DNA from: Planctomycetota bacterium
GTDB taxonomy: Bacteria > Planctomycetota > Planctomycetia > Pirellulales > UBA7805
DNA: 64,000 nucleotides
Direction of reading: 5' to 3'
Assembly: GCA_003389215.1 (NCBI GenBank)
Contig: QQVP01000088.1
Span: 1-64,000, forward strand
The notes below the pieces were generated by a model. That model searched no databases. It had not been told where the DNA came from and saw only the letters and a list, made by a program, of their open reading frames with translations. The translations under genes and the position numbers were made by a program. This document shows, one piece after another, positions 61,937 through 64,000 of the stretch; the first letter of the stretch is position 1; each line of letters begins with the position of its first letter.

Positions 61937-63022
61937 TTACTGAACGCGACGCTGTTCCAATGCCCGCTGCGAGGGCACCTTGACGTTCCAGGCGAGGCCC
62001 AGTTTCTTCATCGTGAGGATGACGAGCCAGCTCGTGTCGAGCTGCCACCACGCGAGCCCGTGGCGTGCCGAAGTGGGAAAGGCATGGTGGTTGTTGTGCC
62101 ATCCTTCTCCAAATCCGAGCAAGGCACAGATCAAGTTGTTCGTCGAGCGGTCGGTCGTGCGATAAGGCCTGCCGCCGAAGATGTGGCAGACCGAGTTGAT
62201 CGACCAGGTGATGTGATGGCCCAGAAAGATACGCACCAACCCGCCCCACAACAGTCCCATTACCGCGCCTTGCCAGGTGCCGGTGATGAGATAGCCGATT
62301 CCCGTCGGGATCGCGAGGCTGGTGATGACCCACAGGTAGTACATCCGATCGACCGCCACGAGTAGCTTCTCCTGCATCAGGTCGGGGACATAACGCTTCA
62401 GGTCGGGGCTCGACCAGGCGTGCGTGAGCAACCATCCGCAATGGCCGTACCAGAAACCCTTGATCGCGTTCCAGAGTCCCTCGCCGTGCAGATGGGGTGA
62501 GTGGGGATCGCCGGGATGATCGGAGAGGGCGTGGTGGCGTCGATGGACGGCGCACCAAAGCAGCGGCGAACCCTCGACCGACAGTGCCCCGCAGAACATC
62601 AAGAACGCCCGGATGGGCCGATAGGTCTCGAACGACCCATGGGTCAGCAGCCGGTGAAAACCGATCGTCACCCCCATGCCCGAGACGACCCAGGCTCCCA
62701 CCAGCAACACCAGGAACGGCCAGCTGAACCAGCCGGTCGTCCAGCAGTAGCCCAGCGCCACCAGGAGACCCAAAAAGGGACCCACGATGGCCAACAGCAT
62801 GATCGAACGATCTTTCCAGCCGGCCAGGCGGGCAATACCCAGTTCATCGTAGTGAGGGTTCTCGAAGGCGACCGCGTCATCTTCAGGCGGTTCGCCCGGC
62901 GTGACTGAGAAAGTCTGGTTATTGGGGGTCTGCGAAAGGTCTGTGTTGAGCGAGCTCGTCGACAATGATCGATTCCTTTGTTCGGAGAGGCATCTGTTCC
63001 GTGTAAATCGCCGCGGTCGCAA
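61937..63022 (-). CDS. Acyl-CoA/fatty acid desaturase
   Basis: His boxes GFHRLLTH, VHRRHHALSD, GEGWHNNHHAFP; start uncertain. Confidence 0.93.
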   Translation of the reverse strand: MRPRRFTRNRCLSEQRNRSLSTSSLNTDLSQTPNNQTFSVTPGEPPEDDAVAFENPHYDELGIARLAGWKDRSIMLLAIVGPFLGLLVALGYCWTTGWFSWPFLVLLVGAWVVSGMGVTIGFHRLLTHGSFETYRPIRAFLMFCGALSVEGSPLLWCAVHRRHHALSDHPGDPHSPHLHGEGLWNAIKGFWYGHCGWLLTHAWSSPDLKRYVPDLMQEKLLVAVDRMYYLWVITSLAIPTGIGYLITGTWQGAVMGLLWGGLVRIFLGHHITWSINSVCHIFGGRPYRTTDRSTNNLICALLGFGEGWHNNHHAFPTSARHGLAWWQLDTSWLVILTMKKLGLAWNVKVPSQRALEQRRVQ

Positions 63023-63309
63023 ACGCCTTTCCGTTGCCTAAGCGGACACGGACCACGACGCGTGATAGCGTATCAAGGACTCTGAATGGTAGCGTTGCGA
63101 CCCTGCGGCGTCCATGGCACGTCGACCAGCGAGGCGTGCACAGGTGTGCGGAGAAAATAGCCGCATTTGCCGAGAAACGAAGAGAATCGGCCCGGCAGCG
63201 CGCATCGCCGTTACTTCCCAATCTGCTCATTCACGCGCATTTCGCACCGTGCAAGCACAGCCAGACGTGCCCGATCCCGCCTGAGGTGGGGAGCGGGCTT
63301 GGTCTGCGA

Positions 63310-64000
63310 CTAGCGACTGGAAGCGCCAGCGGGTAGTTGGGCAAGACGCGAGCCTCGCTCGGCCTCGACGTAGGCGAGATCCTGCTCGCTCAGTCGCCGC
63401 AGGGGCACCGTCGTTCTGCGTCCATTCTCCTTGAGAATGACGATGCGATCGCCGTGGACTTCGATCAACCGTCCGCGCACCTGGTAGACGCCCGTGTTGT
63501 CGGTCCACCTTCGCATGCCGTCTTCAGTCGCAGCGGCAGCGCGAGCGACGACTTCGCCGTCGACCGCCGGCGCGACTTCGGCGACCGGCTCGCGAACGGC
63601 CACAGCGACGACCTCGCCGGTGTCCGCCGCGGCCAACTCCTCGTCGTCGAACAGGTCATCCTCGTCGCCTTCATCTTCGTCGAAGAGGTCGTCGTCATTC
63701 GCGGCATCGTCGGCTGCCGCGTCTTCGTCGGCCTCCGATTCCGCGTCGTCGTCCATTTCCTCGTCGAAGAAGTCCGCGTCGTCGGCAGGTTCGGTCGTGG
63801 ACTCTTCGTCAGGATCGAGGCCGTTCGCGTCGTCGCCGGATGGCTCATCGAAGAAGTCATCGTCGTCGGCGGCATCCGCATCGGCAGGGTCGTCGTCGAA
63901 TCCAAAGTCGTCGGCGTCATCCGTGGCGGCCTCCTCGTCGGGCGAGGCCGTCTCGTCTTCCACCATCTCCGCGTCCTCGTCGGTGGACGGTTCGTCGAAG
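63310..64000 (-). CDS. SLA1 homology domain (SHD1) protein with long acidic region, N-terminus outside window
   Basis: RRWTDNTGVYQVRGRLIEVHGDRIVILKENGRRTTVPLRRLSEQDLAYVEA; preceded by Asp/Glu-rich low complexity; open frame continues to window edge. Confidence 0.8.
   Translation of the reverse strand, partial: FDEPSTDEDAEMVEDETASPDEEAATDDADDFGFDDDPADADAADDDDFFDEPSGDDANGLDPDEESTTEPADDADFFDEEMDDDAESEADEDAAADDAANDDDLFDEDEGDEDDLFDDEELAAADTGEVVAVAVREPVAEVAPAVDGEVVARAAAATEDGMRRWTDNTGVYQVRGRLIEVHGDRIVILKENGRRTTVPLRRLSEQDLAYVEAERGSRLAQLPAGASSR

Overview
High-GC bacterial chromosome window, planctomycete-like in gene content: VCBS/FG-GAP + ASPIC/UnbV multidomain proteins, a PEP-CTERM protein, an SLA1-homology protein and a type II secretion/type IV pilus-like cluster. 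Most of it is ordinary housekeeping or secretory content. The standout is a selenocysteine signal. (i) selD is truncated in the ORF track, but reading one in-frame TGA as Sec restores the canonical N-terminus MGLFGRQKRLVDYASCAGUAGKLPQ. (ii) Two large paralogous proteins, placed as inverted modules (4041-8153 + and 10604-14671 -), are each interrupted at the same place by one in-frame TGA (GDL-TGA-SF[Y/F]WR[H/Q]VVS). In both, a conserved GCGACA/TGTCGC stem-loop follows the TGA at bacterial-SECIS distance, and one copy has a GGTCG loop. I propose these are >1350-aa FG-GAP/ASPIC-UnbV/redoxin/TPR selenoproteins. Other signals: a GxxExxY (PD-(D/E)XK-like) gene bracketed by inverted arrays of ACAGGAT heptamers; two copies of a ~160-bp palindromic, TIR-bearing intergenic element with covarying hairpins; a FixJ/LuxR-type regulator that has lost its phosphorylation residues; a 1606-aa GspK/PilX-like protein ending the pilus cluster; a tRNA-Gly(CCC); and several tandem repeats and dyads. 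All family calls were made by eye; no searches were run.
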